Shown in pieces: positions 15,052-22,335 of a stretch of 22,335 bases of DNA. The notes under the pieces are model-generated. The model made no database searches, was not told the DNA's origin, and worked only from the letters and a program-made list of their open reading frames with translations. The translations under genes were made by a program, and so were the position numbers. Position 1 is the first letter of the stretch; each line of letters starts with the position of its first letter. Source of the stretch: CG2-30-68-42 sp037440385 (GTDB taxonomy: Bacteria > Pseudomonadota > Gammaproteobacteria > Burkholderiales > Rhodocyclaceae); assembly GCA_037440385.1 (NCBI GenBank), contig JBBIUI010000038.1:1-22335 (forward strand), given 5' to 3'.

Positions 15052-16200
15052 TCACTTGTCCTTTGGACGTTCCGACTCCTGCCTGCCGGCCTCGGACCTG
15101 CCGAGGTTTCTCGCGAGCATCGCCGCACCTCCGGCCGCCGCGCCGGCGATCGCCGCGAGCGCCGCCGCCGAGGCGAAACTCGTCTTGCCCTGATCCTCGA
15201 CGATGCGCGGGTAGGACAGCGGCGGCACGACGTTCTTCAGCACCGCGACCTCGTGGATCGCCTTGGTGAAACCGACCCCCTTCTCGGTACAGCCGATGCA
15301 CGGATGGCCGACGGCCACCGGCCAGCTCGATTCGCCCACGTCGCCGAAGCCGATCGTCGGGCAGTTGGCGTAGGTCTCCGGGCCCTTGCAGCCGAGCTTG
15401 TACAGGCAGTAGCCCTGGCGGTGCCCGGCGTCGCCGAACGCCATCGCGAATCGCCCCGCATCGAAGTGGGCGCGCCGCTCGCAGTTCTCGTGGACGAGCC
15501 GGCCGTAGGCGAATTTCGGCCGCCCGAGCGCGTCGACCTCCGGCAGCTTGCCGAAGGTCAGCAGGTGCACCGCGCTGGCGAGGAAGTTGTAGGGATTGGG
15601 CGGGCAGCCGGGAATCGTCACCACCGGTTTGCCGAGCACTTCCGCGACGCCCGACGAGCCGGTCGGATTGGGCTTGGTCGAGGGCATTCCGCCCCACGAC
15701 GCGCAGGACCCGATCGCGACGACCGCGGCGGCGTCCGCGGCGCACTCCTTGAGAAGGTCGATCGCGGTCTGCCCGCCGATCTTGCAGTAGATCCCCTTGT
15801 CCCTGACCGGAATCGCACCTTCGACGACCAGGACGTACTTGCCCTTGTTGTCCTTCATGGCGGCCCTGCGAGCGGCCTCGGCCTGGTGACCGGCGGCCGC
15901 GAACAGCGTCTCGTGGTAATCGAGCGAGATCACGTCGAGGATCAGTTTGTCGAGACTCGGATGCTCGGCGCGCAGCAGCGACTCGCTGCAGCCGGTGCAT
16001 TCCTGGAAATGCAGCCAGATCACCGAGGGCCGCCGCTTCGTCGCGATCGCCTTGGCGATCGCCGCCTCGGCGCCCGCAGGCAAGCCCAGCGTGGCTGCGG
16101 TCGCGGCGCAAAACTGCAGGAATTCTCGCCGGCCGATGCCGAGCCGATCGACGACCGCCGCGGCGGCCCGCGTCGATTCCCTGAGACAAGCTTCGTTCAT
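15052..16200 (-). CDS. hybO: [NiFe]-hydrogenase small subunit, HybO type
   Basis: HybO carries three iron-sulfur clusters that take electrons away from the NiFe site, and brings HybC through Tat. The 382-residue precursor has a twin-arginine signal at about 24-46 (RREFLQFCAATAATLGLPAG). Proximal-cluster ligands include ECTGCSES (Cys68, Cys71), GSCASWGG and IPGCPPNPYNF. Distal and medial ligands are in HENCERR, CLYKLGCKGPETYANCP and HPCIGCTEKG. The proximal motif is CTGC rather than CTCC, and GG follows SCASW, so the two extra cysteines of O2-tolerant enzymes appear absent. A C-terminal Ala-rich helix may anchor it. The start at 16200 has AGGGAG seven bases upstream; the extension to 16245 lacks this. 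It is the first gene of the locus. Confidence 0.96.
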   Translation of the reverse strand: MNEACLRESTRAAAAVVDRLGIGRREFLQFCAATAATLGLPAGAEAAIAKAIATKRRPSVIWLHFQECTGCSESLLRAEHPSLDKLILDVISLDYHETLFAAAGHQAEAARRAAMKDNKGKYVLVVEGAIPVRDKGIYCKIGGQTAIDLLKECAADAAAVVAIGSCASWGGMPSTKPNPTGSSGVAEVLGKPVVTIPGCPPNPYNFLASAVHLLTFGKLPEVDALGRPKFAYGRLVHENCERRAHFDAGRFAMAFGDAGHRQGYCLYKLGCKGPETYANCPTIGFGDVGESSWPVAVGHPCIGCTEKGVGFTKAIHEVAVLKNVVPPLSYPRIVEDQGKTSFASAAALAAIAGAAAGGAAMLARNLGRSEAGRQESERPKDK

Positions 16201-16290
16201 GTTCGCGCTCCCTGTCGATGAACCCGTGGCGAGTTCGCGCCGCACCCGCCCGCCGTGCAGCCGGCGCGCAGCGCCGTAGCCGGAAGCGAT

Positions 16291-16306
16291 ATCAAGTTCC
16301 GTGCCC
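16291..16306 (-). promoter_or_regulatory. Possible sigma-54 (-24/-12) promoter upstream of hybO
   Basis: On the minus strand 16306-16291 reads GGGCACGGAACTTGAT, close to the sigma-54 consensus TGGCACG-N4-TTGCW, with the GG of the -24 element intact but GC of the -12 element as GA. It lies about 90 bases upstream of the hybO ATG. Many hydrogenase operons use sigma-54 with HoxA/HupR-type activators, which makes it plausible, but the -12 mismatch is serious and no activator gene is in the window. Confidence 0.3.
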
Positions 16307-16449
16307 GCCGCGGCGGATCACGAAATGTCCAGACCGAACAACGATTTGTTCGCGCCGGCCGGGCGCATTTCCCGAGACGATCCTGGGCGGAGCTTGCGGC
16401 GCGGTTACCGGAACGGAAGCGAGGTTTGCAGATATACTTTATTGATCAA

Positions 16450-17358
16450 TTATTTAGGATGCTGCTTCGGCGGCTGCCGCGGCGCGCGATTGACGAGGTA
16501 GATTCCCGCAGCCACCAGCAGGAGCGCCGCGAGCAGCGCACCGGTCACGCGTTCGCCGAGCAGCGCCGTGCCGGCGGCCACGCCGAACAGCGGCGTCAGG
16601 AACGCGAAGGCGGACAACCGGCCGGCAGGATAACGGGTCACCAGCCAGAACCACATCAGGTAACTCGCGAACGCGACGAGCACGCCCTGGTAGAGCAGGC
16701 ATGCCAGGATCAGCGCGTCGATGCGCACGAAGCCGGGCTCGCCTCGCGCGAGGCTCGCCAGCGGCAGCGCCAGCGCCGACACGCCGAGCTGATAGAACAG
16801 CGTCTTTGTCGCACTGACCCGCGCCAGCGCGCTCGTCTTGATCAGCAGCGTGGTCGCGGCCCAAAGCAGCGCGGCGCCCAGCACCAGGGTGTCGCCGACG
16901 AGCTCTCGCTGAGCGGCAACGACAATGCCAACGGCGTAGGCCGCGAGGATGCCGGCAAAGGCGCAGGCGAGCCCGAACCATTGCGAGGCGCGCATCCGCT
17001 CGCCGGGCACGAAGAGGTGCGCGCCCAGCGCGATCATCAGCGGCGCCGTGTACAGGAAGATCACGCTGCGCGATGCGCTGGTGTAGCTCAGCCCCCAGTA
17101 GATCAGCGCGAACTCGCCCGCGAACAGAAGCCCGGCCAGTACGCCGGGCACCAGCGTCGCGTCACGGCGCACGAGCGGGATCGCGCGCGCAGCCGACCAC
17201 AGCCACAACAGCAGCAGCGCGATGACCGAACGCAAGCCCGCCTGCAGCAGCGGCGAGATACCGGCGTTGGCGACCTTGATGGCGACCTGCTGCACGCCCC
17301 AGCTCGCGCACAGCACCAGCATCGCGGCCATGGCCATGCGGTCGAGCCGCGCATGCAT
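16450..17358 (-). CDS. DMT-superfamily (EamA-type) transporter
   Basis: This is a predicted inner-membrane exporter of the drug/metabolite transporter superfamily; the substrate cannot be told from sequence. The 302-residue protein has about ten hydrophobic segments in two EamA-like halves. The first contains VLCASWGVQQVAIKVAN and FALIYWGLSYTSASRSVIFL; the second contains LLWAATTLLIKTSAL and FAFLTPLFGVAAGTALLGE. It ends in a basic, Pro/Gln-containing cytoplasmic tail. The ATG at 17358 follows a G-rich stretch, 38 bases after the yifB stop, so the two may be cotranscribed. A much longer open frame upstream overlaps yifB and is spurious. It is the last gene before the hydrogenase locus. Confidence 0.88.
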   Translation of the reverse strand: MHARLDRMAMAAMLVLCASWGVQQVAIKVANAGISPLLQAGLRSVIALLLLWLWSAARAIPLVRRDATLVPGVLAGLLFAGEFALIYWGLSYTSASRSVIFLYTAPLMIALGAHLFVPGERMRASQWFGLACAFAGILAAYAVGIVVAAQRELVGDTLVLGAALLWAATTLLIKTSALARVSATKTLFYQLGVSALALPLASLARGEPGFVRIDALILACLLYQGVLVAFASYLMWFWLVTRYPAGRLSAFAFLTPLFGVAAGTALLGERVTGALLAALLLVAAGIYLVNRAPRQPPKQHPK

Positions 17359-17396
17359 CGCCCCCGGCCGCGGAGCTGCGGCGACGGTGTCGGGTT

Positions 17397-18887
17397 TCAG
17401 CGCAGCGCCCGCCGGTACTGGATCGCCTCGGCCACATGCGCGCCGGCGATGGCGTCGGCACCGGCGAGATCCGCGACGCTGCGCGCGAGCCGCAGCACGC
17501 GGTGATAGGCGCGCGCCGACAGGCCGAGCCGGGCCACGGCCTGGCGCAGCAGTTGCATCGCCGCGGCATCGGGTGCGCAGAATTCGTCGACGCCGGCCGG
17601 TCCGAGCGCGGCGTTGGCGCAGCCCTGGCGGCCGATCTGGCGGGCGCGTGCCGCTTCGACGCGCGCGCGCACCGCCGCGCTCGGCTCGGCCCGATCCCGT
17701 CGTTGCAGTTCTTCCTCGGGAACGTCGGGCACCTCGATCAGCAGGTCGATGCGATCGAGCAGCGGACCGGACAACCTCGCCCGATAGCGGGCGACCTGGT
17801 CGGGCGTGCAGCGGCAGCGCCCGTTCGCGTGCCCGAGATAGCCGCACGGGCAGGGGTTCATCGCCGCGACGAGCTGGAAGCGCGCGGGAAAGTCGGCGCG
17901 TTGCGCCGCGCGCGACACCGTGATGCGCCCGGCCTCCAGTGGTTCGCGCAGCGCCTCCAGCACGCGCCGGTCGAATTCGGGCAGTTCGTCCAGGAACAGC
18001 ACCCCGTTGTGCGCCAGCGAGATTTCGCCCGGGCGCGGAGCCGCGCCGCCGCCCACCAGCGCGGCGGCGGAAGCCGAGTGGTGGGGCGCGCGAAACGGCC
18101 GCCGCCGCCACTCACCGGCCCGGAAGCTGCCGCCGGTGGAACGGATCGCCGCGCTCTCGAGCGCCTCGTCCTCGGTCATCGCCGGAAGCAGGCCGGGGAA
18201 GCGCGCCGCGAGCATGGACTTGCCCGTACCCGGCGGGCCGACCATCAGCACGCTGTGTCCGCCGGCCGCGGCGACCTCGAGCGCGCGCTTCGCATGCGCC
18301 TGGCCCCTGACCTCGGAAAGGTCGGGATACGCCGCCTCGTCGGCGACCGGCGCGCCACGGAAGACCTCGATGGTGCTGCGCCCGGCGAGATGCGCACAGA
18401 CCTCGAGCAGCGAGCGTGCCGGCAGCACGAGCGCATCGCGCACGAGCGCGGCCTCCGCGGCATTGTCCGCGGGCACCACGAGGCGGTGGCCGGCGCGCGC
18501 CGCGCACAGGCACATCGGCAGCACGCCGCGCACCGCACGCAGCTCGCCCGACAGCGAGAGCTCGCCCGCGAACTCGTGATCGCCCGCGGCTGCCTGCGGC
18601 AACTGCCCCGAGGCGATCAGGATGCCGAGCGCGATCGGCAGGTCGAAACGGCCGCCTTCCTTGGGCAGATCGGCAGGAGCGAGATTGACGGTGATGCGGC
18701 GCGCGGGAAATTCGAAACGGGCGTTCTGGATCGCCGCGCGCACGCGGTCGCGCGCCTCCTTGACCTCGGTATCGGGCAGGCCGACCAAAGCGAAGCTCGG
18801 CAACCCGTTGGCGAGGTGGACCTCCACCGCGACCTCGGGCGCCTCCATGCCGGCCAGGGCGCGGCTGTGCAGCACGGCCAATGACAC
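17397..18887 (-). CDS. yifB: YifB/ComM-family AAA+ ATPase (Mg-chelatase-like)
   Basis: This family includes ComM, a hexameric helicase that promotes branch migration during natural transformation; housekeeping roles elsewhere are less clear. The 496-residue protein has an N-terminal Lon-protease-like domain (MSLAVLHSRALAGMEAPEV, residues 1-170). The AAA+ module has Walker A GPPGTGKS at 217-224, FRAPHHSASAAALVGGG, and Walker B in GVLFLDELPEF. Next is a cysteine cluster, NPCPCGYLGHANGRCRC, then a C-terminal Mg-chelatase-type domain with LSARAYHRVLRLARSVADL. Length and domain order are normal. The name comM would also fit. Confidence 0.95.
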   Translation of the reverse strand: MSLAVLHSRALAGMEAPEVAVEVHLANGLPSFALVGLPDTEVKEARDRVRAAIQNARFEFPARRITVNLAPADLPKEGGRFDLPIALGILIASGQLPQAAAGDHEFAGELSLSGELRAVRGVLPMCLCAARAGHRLVVPADNAAEAALVRDALVLPARSLLEVCAHLAGRSTIEVFRGAPVADEAAYPDLSEVRGQAHAKRALEVAAAGGHSVLMVGPPGTGKSMLAARFPGLLPAMTEDEALESAAIRSTGGSFRAGEWRRRPFRAPHHSASAAALVGGGAAPRPGEISLAHNGVLFLDELPEFDRRVLEALREPLEAGRITVSRAAQRADFPARFQLVAAMNPCPCGYLGHANGRCRCTPDQVARYRARLSGPLLDRIDLLIEVPDVPEEELQRRDRAEPSAAVRARVEAARARQIGRQGCANAALGPAGVDEFCAPDAAAMQLLRQAVARLGLSARAYHRVLRLARSVADLAGADAIAGAHVAEAIQYRRALR

Positions 18888-19053
18888 CAGCGTTCCTCCC
18901 GTACCCGGATTTCCCGTCGGGCGGCCCTGCCCGCGCCCGTGGGGCCGACCTGCGAGCTGCGCGCGCCCGAATCGGCGATCCGGGCCGAGCCCACGACGGC
19001 GAACTGTAGCACGGGGCGGCGGCGCCCCCGGAGAGCGTCGAATCCGCGCCGTG

Positions 19054-19620
19054 TCAGTCGCGGAACGCCTCGACCGCGATGCGCAGCGCGATCTCGTCGC
19101 CGACCGCGGGCAGGAACTTCGTCATCCCGAAGTCGGAGCGCCGGATCATTCCGGTGGCATCGGCGCCGCAGGCCTCGCGCTTGGTCGTCACCTGCACGCC
19201 GCAATGGAAACGCGTGACCTCGAGCGACAAGGCACGCGTGACGCCGTGCAGCGTCAGCTCGCCGTCGAGGCCGACGAGCCGGTCGCCGTCGAAGCGCAGG
19301 CTCCGCGACGTGAAGCGCATCTGCGGATACTTCGCGGCGTCGAAGAAATCCTCGCTCCTGAGGTGCGCGTCCCATTTCTCGAACCCCATGTCGATCGAGC
19401 CGGTCTCGATCGCGATGTCGACGCTGCCTGCCTTCGCGGCGCGGTCCAGCGTGACCTTTCCCGAGCTCTGGTTGAATCGGCCGCGTTGCGTGGAAAAGCC
19501 CAGATGGCTCACTTCGAACACGGGGTAGGTGTGCCGGGGATCGACGGTATAGGACTCGGCCGCGATCGCGGGTGCGGACAGGGCGCCGGCGGCGGCGAGC
19601 GCGAGGATGTGCTGCTTCAT
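19054..19620 (-). CDS. YceI-family periplasmic protein (copy 1)
   Basis: YceI proteins are small secreted lipocalin-like beta barrels that bind an isoprenoid or other amphiphile. This 188-residue protein has a signal peptide (MKQHILALAAAGALSAPAIA, cut before ESYTVDP) and the family pattern: VDPRHTYPVFEVSHLGFSTQ, GSVDIAIETGSIDMG, LRSEDFFDAAKYPQMRFTS, LTLHGVTR and RSDFGMTKFLPAVGDEIAL. An AGGAG site lies five bases before the ATG. It is the last gene of a cytochrome b561-yceI-yceI run; the gap to the upstream yceI copy is 28 bases. Confidence 0.94.
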   Translation of the reverse strand: MKQHILALAAAGALSAPAIAAESYTVDPRHTYPVFEVSHLGFSTQRGRFNQSSGKVTLDRAAKAGSVDIAIETGSIDMGFEKWDAHLRSEDFFDAAKYPQMRFTSRSLRFDGDRLVGLDGELTLHGVTRALSLEVTRFHCGVQVTTKREACGADATGMIRRSDFGMTKFLPAVGDEIALRIAVEAFRD

Positions 19621-19648
19621 GGACTCTCCTGTGCGATGTGATGGAAGG

Positions 19649-20218
19649 TCACGCCGGCGCGGCTGCGACGGCGATGCGGAACCTGACCCGGATCTCGTCG
19701 GCGACCGTATCGGTGTCGGACCAGATCCCCTCGCCGATCCGGTAATCGAGCCGCTTCAGCACGAACTCGCCCTCGAGGCGGCCTGCATCGCCCTGCCGGA
19801 CGAATCGCGCGGGCACGCTCAGCTCGCGCGTGAGGCCCTTGATGGTCATCCGGCCGGCGATCTCGTAACGGTTGTCTCCGATCGGCTTCACGCTGCTCGA
19901 CACGAAACGCGCAACCGGAAATCTCGCGACATCGAACCAGTTCTTCCCCTTGACTTCCTCGTTCGCCTCGGCGGACCCGGCGTCGATGCTTGCGGGATCG
20001 ACGTCGATCTGCGCTTGGGAACCGCCCGGCCTGGCCGGATCGAACGCGATCTTCGCGCGGAAGCGGCGGAATCTGCCGTCGACCGACACGCCCATCTGCC
20101 GATACGCGAAGCCGACCTCGCTGCGTTCGGGCACGACCCGATTGTATTCGGCAGCCTGAACGGAGCCACAGGCGAGCGCCCCGGCGAGCGCCCCGGCGAG
20201 CAACCACCAGAGGTTCAT
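19649..20218 (-). CDS. YceI-family periplasmic protein (copy 2)
   Basis: A second YceI protein of 189 residues, clearly diverged from its neighbour. It has a signal peptide MNLWWLLAGALAGALACGSV ending QAA before EYNRVVPE. The YceI core appears as SEVGFAYRQMGVSVDGRF, IDVDPASIDAGSAEANEEVK, WFDVARFPVARFVSS, MTIKGLTRELSVPARF and LDYRIGEGIWSDTDTVADEI. The ATG at 20218 overlaps the cytochrome b561 stop as ATGA, implying coupled translation; longer upstream frames are shadows. YceI next to a b561 cytochrome is a recurrent pair, but what is bound or reduced is not known. Confidence 0.94.
   Translation of the reverse strand: MNLWWLLAGALAGALACGSVQAAEYNRVVPERSEVGFAYRQMGVSVDGRFRRFRAKIAFDPARPGGSQAQIDVDPASIDAGSAEANEEVKGKNWFDVARFPVARFVSSSVKPIGDNRYEIAGRMTIKGLTRELSVPARFVRQGDAGRLEGEFVLKRLDYRIGEGIWSDTDTVADEIRVRFRIAVAAAPA
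20171..20202. repeat. 12-bp tandem repeat inside the yceI signal peptide
   Basis: The unit GGCGAGCGCCCC occurs twice in a row at 20171-20194, followed by a partial third copy. On the minus strand it encodes the Ala-Gly-Ala-Leu repeats of the hydrophobic core of the signal peptide. Slippage here could change the core by four residues without breaking the frame. Confidence 0.7.
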
Positions 20219-20778
20219 TGCATCGTGAGCTTGCCGGCGCGCCCCGGCAGCATGCGTGCGAGCAGACCGTCGCGCTCGATGAACTGATGCTTGGCGACCG
20301 CCGCCAGATGCACCGCGACCGTGCCGGCCAGCGTGTAATCGAGAAATACGTGGATGAACCTCAGCGCCTCGGCGGCGGCCTTGTCTTTGGCGAGCAGATC
20401 GGGAATCGGCAGCACCCCGAACAGCACGGTCTGGAACCCCGCCGCGGAGCTGAACAGCCAGCCGCTGAGCGGCACGGCCATCATCAACAGGTAGAGCAGT
20501 GCATGGGTCGCGCGCGCGATCGCGAGCTGCCAGCGCGGCATCGCGGGCGGCGCAGGCGCGTCGTGCGTGAGCCGCCACGCGAGCCGCAGCATGACCAGCG
20601 CGAACGCGGTGACGCCCACCCACTTGTGATACGAATAGATCTTCAGCTTCTCCGGCGAGAGCGGCAGGCCGACCATGTACAGCCCGACCGGAAACGTCAC
20701 GAACAGCATCAGCGCGATCGTCCAGTGCATCGCGATCGCGAATGGCGCATAGGCCGCCGGGCGAGAACTCGGGTACAT
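20215..20778 (-). CDS. Cytochrome b561-family membrane protein
   Basis: This is a predicted four-helix, di-heme membrane cytochrome b of the bacterial b561 (CybB-like) family, which moves electrons between quinols and a partner. The 187-residue protein has histidines at the expected places: MHWTIALMLF (His18), YHKWVGVTAF (His51), ATHALLYLLMMAVPLSGW (His92) and FIHVFLDYTLAGTVAVHL (His143, His157). The GWLFSSAAG loop is also typical. I chose the ATG at 20778 (MYPSSRPAAYAP) because homology begins there and length is normal; an open frame reaches 21378 but overlaps ubiK. It overlaps the following yceI gene by four bases. It is not the hydrogenase cytochrome: the locus uses HybB. Confidence 0.92.
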   Translation of the reverse strand: MYPSSRPAAYAPFAIAMHWTIALMLFVTFPVGLYMVGLPLSPEKLKIYSYHKWVGVTAFALVMLRLAWRLTHDAPAPPAMPRWQLAIARATHALLYLLMMAVPLSGWLFSSAAGFQTVLFGVLPIPDLLAKDKAAAEALRFIHVFLDYTLAGTVAVHLAAVAKHQFIERDGLLARMLPGRAGKLTMQ

Positions 20779-20831
20779 CCCGTTTCGACTGTCCGACTGC
20801 CCGATCGTTGCGCACGAAAACGCCGGCCGTC

Positions 20832-21083
20832 TCAGGCCGGGTCTTCGCCGCGCAGCCGCGTTTCGAGTTCTTCGACGCGCGCCTCCAGCACGTCGAGCCG
20901 CTGCCGGACGCGTGCGAGCACTTCGCGCTGCACGTCGAATTCCTCGCGCGTGACCAGGTCGAGCCGGCTGAACAGCCCGGAGAGCATCGCGCGGGCGTTC
21001 TTCTCCAGATCGGCGGCCGGGCTCGCGGCAACCAGCTCCGATATGCGTTTGGAAAGCTCGTCCAGAAGGTTGGGATTCAGCAT
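20832..21083 (-). CDS. ubiK: UbiK (YqiC/BMFP family), ubiquinone biosynthesis accessory factor
   Basis: UbiK is a small coiled-coil protein that interacts with UbiJ and supports the aerobic ubiquinone biosynthesis complex; members were earlier described as membrane-fusogenic. The 83-residue protein begins MLNPNLLDELSKRISELV and continues with LEKNARAMLSGLFSRLDLV and TREEFDVQREVLARVRQRLD. It ends in a heptad-rich coiled coil of Leu and Glu. The ATG at 21083 was preferred over 21098 because family members start ML(D/N)P. It lies divergent to the DUF4197 gene, with a shared 110-base upstream region, and 53 bases before the cytochrome b561 gene. Confidence 0.93.
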   Translation of the reverse strand: MLNPNLLDELSKRISELVAASPAADLEKNARAMLSGLFSRLDLVTREEFDVQREVLARVRQRLDVLEARVEELETRLRGEDPA

Positions 21084-21193
21084 GGCGGCCACCCCCATCG
21101 GTGGCGGAAAAGTGTAGCACGGGCTGCCCGGCCCGGATCACCCGCGATCGCGTACCATGGCGGCTCCGTGGACATCGTTCGGAGGAATCGGCA

Positions 21194-21871
21194 ATGCGTA
21201 CATGGCTGCTGCTGGCGATGATGCTCCTCCCGTTGCCGGCGTTCGCGCTTTCGCTGGCGGATCTGACCGAAAGCGACACCGCCGGAGGGCTGCGCCAGGC
21301 GCTCGTGCAGGGCGCAGGCGCCGCGGTGGCCAAGCTCGGCCGGACCGACGGTTTCCTCGGCAACGCGGCGGTGCGCATTCCGCTGCCCGACGGCCTGCGT
21401 CAGGCGGAGGGGCTGATGCGCGGGCTGGGCATGGGCAAACAGGCCGACGAACTGGTCACGGCGATGAACCGCGCCGCCGAAGACGCCGTGACGAAGGCCA
21501 AGCCCATCCTGGTCGGCGCCGTTCGGAAGATGACGGTGGCCGATGCCAAACAGATCCTGACCGGCGGCGACGACGCGGCCACCCAGTATTTCCGCCGCGC
21601 CACGTCCGCGCAGCTCACCGAGCAGTTCCTGCCCGTCGTCGCGAAGGCCACGGCCAAGGTCGGGCTCGCGGAGAAATACGACCGCTACGCCGGCAAGGCG
21701 GCGAAATTCGGGCTGATCAAGGACGAGGACGCCCGGCTCGAACACTACGTCACGAGGAAGGCACTCGACGGTCTGTTCCTGATGATCGCCGAGGAAGAGC
21801 GCGCGATCCGCAAGGATCCGATCGGCGCCGCAGGCAGTCTCGCGAAGAAGGTGTTCGGCGCGCTCAAGTGA
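21194..21871 (+). CDS. Exported DUF4197-family protein
   Basis: This is a conserved proteobacterial protein of unknown function, DUF4197 family, and the only intact plus-strand gene I recognise here. The 225-residue precursor has a signal peptide, MRTWLLLAMMLLPLPAFA, cut before LSLADLTESD. The mature part is alpha-helical with the family features: GGLRQALVQGAGAAVAKLG, FLGNAAVRIPLPDGL, MNRAAEDAVTKAKPIL, TQYFRRATSAQLTEQFLPVV and RKALDGLFLMIAEEE. The ATG at 21194 has an excellent GGAGGA site eight bases before it; the in-frame extension to 21101 is not supported. It is convergent with the cytochrome c gene to its right (27-base gap). Confidence 0.92.
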   Translation: MRTWLLLAMMLLPLPAFALSLADLTESDTAGGLRQALVQGAGAAVAKLGRTDGFLGNAAVRIPLPDGLRQAEGLMRGLGMGKQADELVTAMNRAAEDAVTKAKPILVGAVRKMTVADAKQILTGGDDAATQYFRRATSAQLTEQFLPVVAKATAKVGLAEKYDRYAGKAAKFGLIKDEDARLEHYVTRKALDGLFLMIAEEERAIRKDPIGAAGSLAKKVFGALK

Positions 21872-21898
21872 GGCGGCGCGCCGGTAACCGATCGCCGG

Positions 21899-22335
21899 CT
21901 ACTTCGCCTGCGCCACCATGTATTCGACGGTGGTGCGGATCTCGGCATCGGTGAGCGCCGGATTGCCCGCCCGGGGCGGCATCGCATTCTTTCCGTTGAC
22001 GACCGACTTGACCAGCCCGTCGACGCCGGCGGCCAGCCGCGGCGCCCACGCCGCCTTGTCGCCGAGTTTGGGCGCGCCCGCCACACCCGCCGCATGGCAG
22101 GCGATGCAGACCTTGTCATACACGCCCTTGTCCGCGCCGGATGCCACCGCCGGCGCCGGCGCTGCCGCGGGTGCCGCAGCCGCTACCGCCGGTGCCGTAC
22201 TCGCCGGAGCCCCTGCCGCCGGTGCAGCCGGCGCACCGAGCTCCAGCTTCGCGACCGGCTGGATCAGCGCGTTGGTCTTTTCCTCGGCAGGCTTGTCGCC
22301 GCCGCGCCCGCACCCGGCGAGCGCGAGCACCGCCG
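21899..22335 (-). CDS. Cytochrome c5-like lipoprotein, N-terminus cut by window edge
   Basis: This is a class I c-type cytochrome, similar to the cytochrome c5 family, expected to carry electrons on the periplasmic side. The heme motif is CIACH (22094-22108), the likely axial Met is in NAMPPRAG, and the C-terminus is TDAEIRTTVEYMVAQAK. The N-terminal part seen here ends in a lipobox-like LALAGCGRGG, so it is probably a membrane-attached lipoprotein. A long Ala/Pro-rich linker (about 22130-22240) tethers the heme domain. The first codons are outside the window; the GTG at 22330 is probably internal to the signal peptide. The gene runs toward the convergent DUF4197 gene. Confidence 0.9.
   Translation of the reverse strand, partial: AVLALAGCGRGGDKPAEEKTNALIQPVAKLELGAPAAPAAGAPASTAPAVAAAAPAAAPAPAVASGADKGVYDKVCIACHAAGVAGAPKLGDKAAWAPRLAAGVDGLVKSVVNGKNAMPPRAGNPALTDAEIRTTVEYMVAQAK

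Noticed and set aside
16441..16450. ATTGATCAAT palindrome at the end of the DMT transporter gene, considered as an FNR/ANR site
   Set aside because: The FNR consensus needs four bases between TTGAT and ATCAA. Here the half sites are fused, and the position overlaps the end of the upstream gene far from hybO.
16255..17505. 416-codon plus-strand open frame starting in the hybO upstream region
   Set aside because: It is mostly antisense to the DMT transporter, very rich in Gln, Arg and His, and has no recognisable domain.
22140..22230. GCCGGYGCC-rich repetitive stretch, considered as a noncoding repeat
   Set aside because: It is the codon-level outcome of the Ala/Pro-rich linker of the cytochrome c lipoprotein, in frame with the heme domain.
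1..22335. CRISPR array, tRNA or rRNA genes
   Set aside because: No regularly spaced repeats and no tRNA- or rRNA-like sequence were seen on reading either strand.

Overview
The window is GC-rich DNA from a proteobacterium, most probably a betaproteobacterium. That placement is an inference from the gene families present (UbiK, YifB/ComM, a cytochrome c5-like protein, DUF4197) and from a hydrogenase accessory order matching the hox/hup clusters of Ralstonia, Azotobacter and Rhizobium. Only one recognised gene (DUF4197) and a degenerate insertion-sequence remnant lie on the plus strand; every other gene is on the minus strand.

About 1-16300 holds a nearly complete uptake [NiFe]-hydrogenase locus, read from high to low coordinates. 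A Hyb-type structural module comes first: hybO (small subunit), hybA (ferredoxin-like), hybB (NrfD-like membrane subunit), hybC (large subunit). The maturation protease hybD and a HypC-family chaperone (hybG/hupF-like) follow. A scar region then carries a decayed IS110-family transposase. Next come hybE/hupJ, a 453-bp gap with a NuoE/HoxF-like fragment and a perfect 11-bp inverted repeat, then hupK/hoxV, hypA, hypB, hypF, hypC, hypD, a 38-codon ORF of unknown status, hypE and hypX. hypX runs off the left edge.

Together these genes would build a periplasm-facing, quinone-linked H2-uptake enzyme. HypF and HypE make the cyanide ligands, HypC and HypD assemble Fe(CN)2CO, HypX supplies CO from a formyl donor, HypA and HypB insert nickel, HybD trims the large subunit, and HybE and HupK help subunit maturation. 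The order matches hoxKGZ-M-L-O-Q-R-T-V-hypABFCDEX, except that hoxO, hoxQ and hoxR are missing exactly where the IS110 remnant sits. The small subunit has the standard CTGC proximal-cluster motif, not the six-cysteine O2-tolerant form.

About 16450-22335 looks like ordinary chromosome: a DMT-family exporter and a YifB/ComM AAA+ protein, then a three-gene run of cytochrome b561 and two YceI-family periplasmic proteins, then ubiK, a divergent exported DUF4197 protein, and a cytochrome c lipoprotein cut by the right edge.

The least expected items are the ATGA-to-ATGA 38-codon ORF between hypD and hypE, the IS110 scar in place of hoxOQR, and the NuoE-like fragment plus inverted repeat upstream of hupK.
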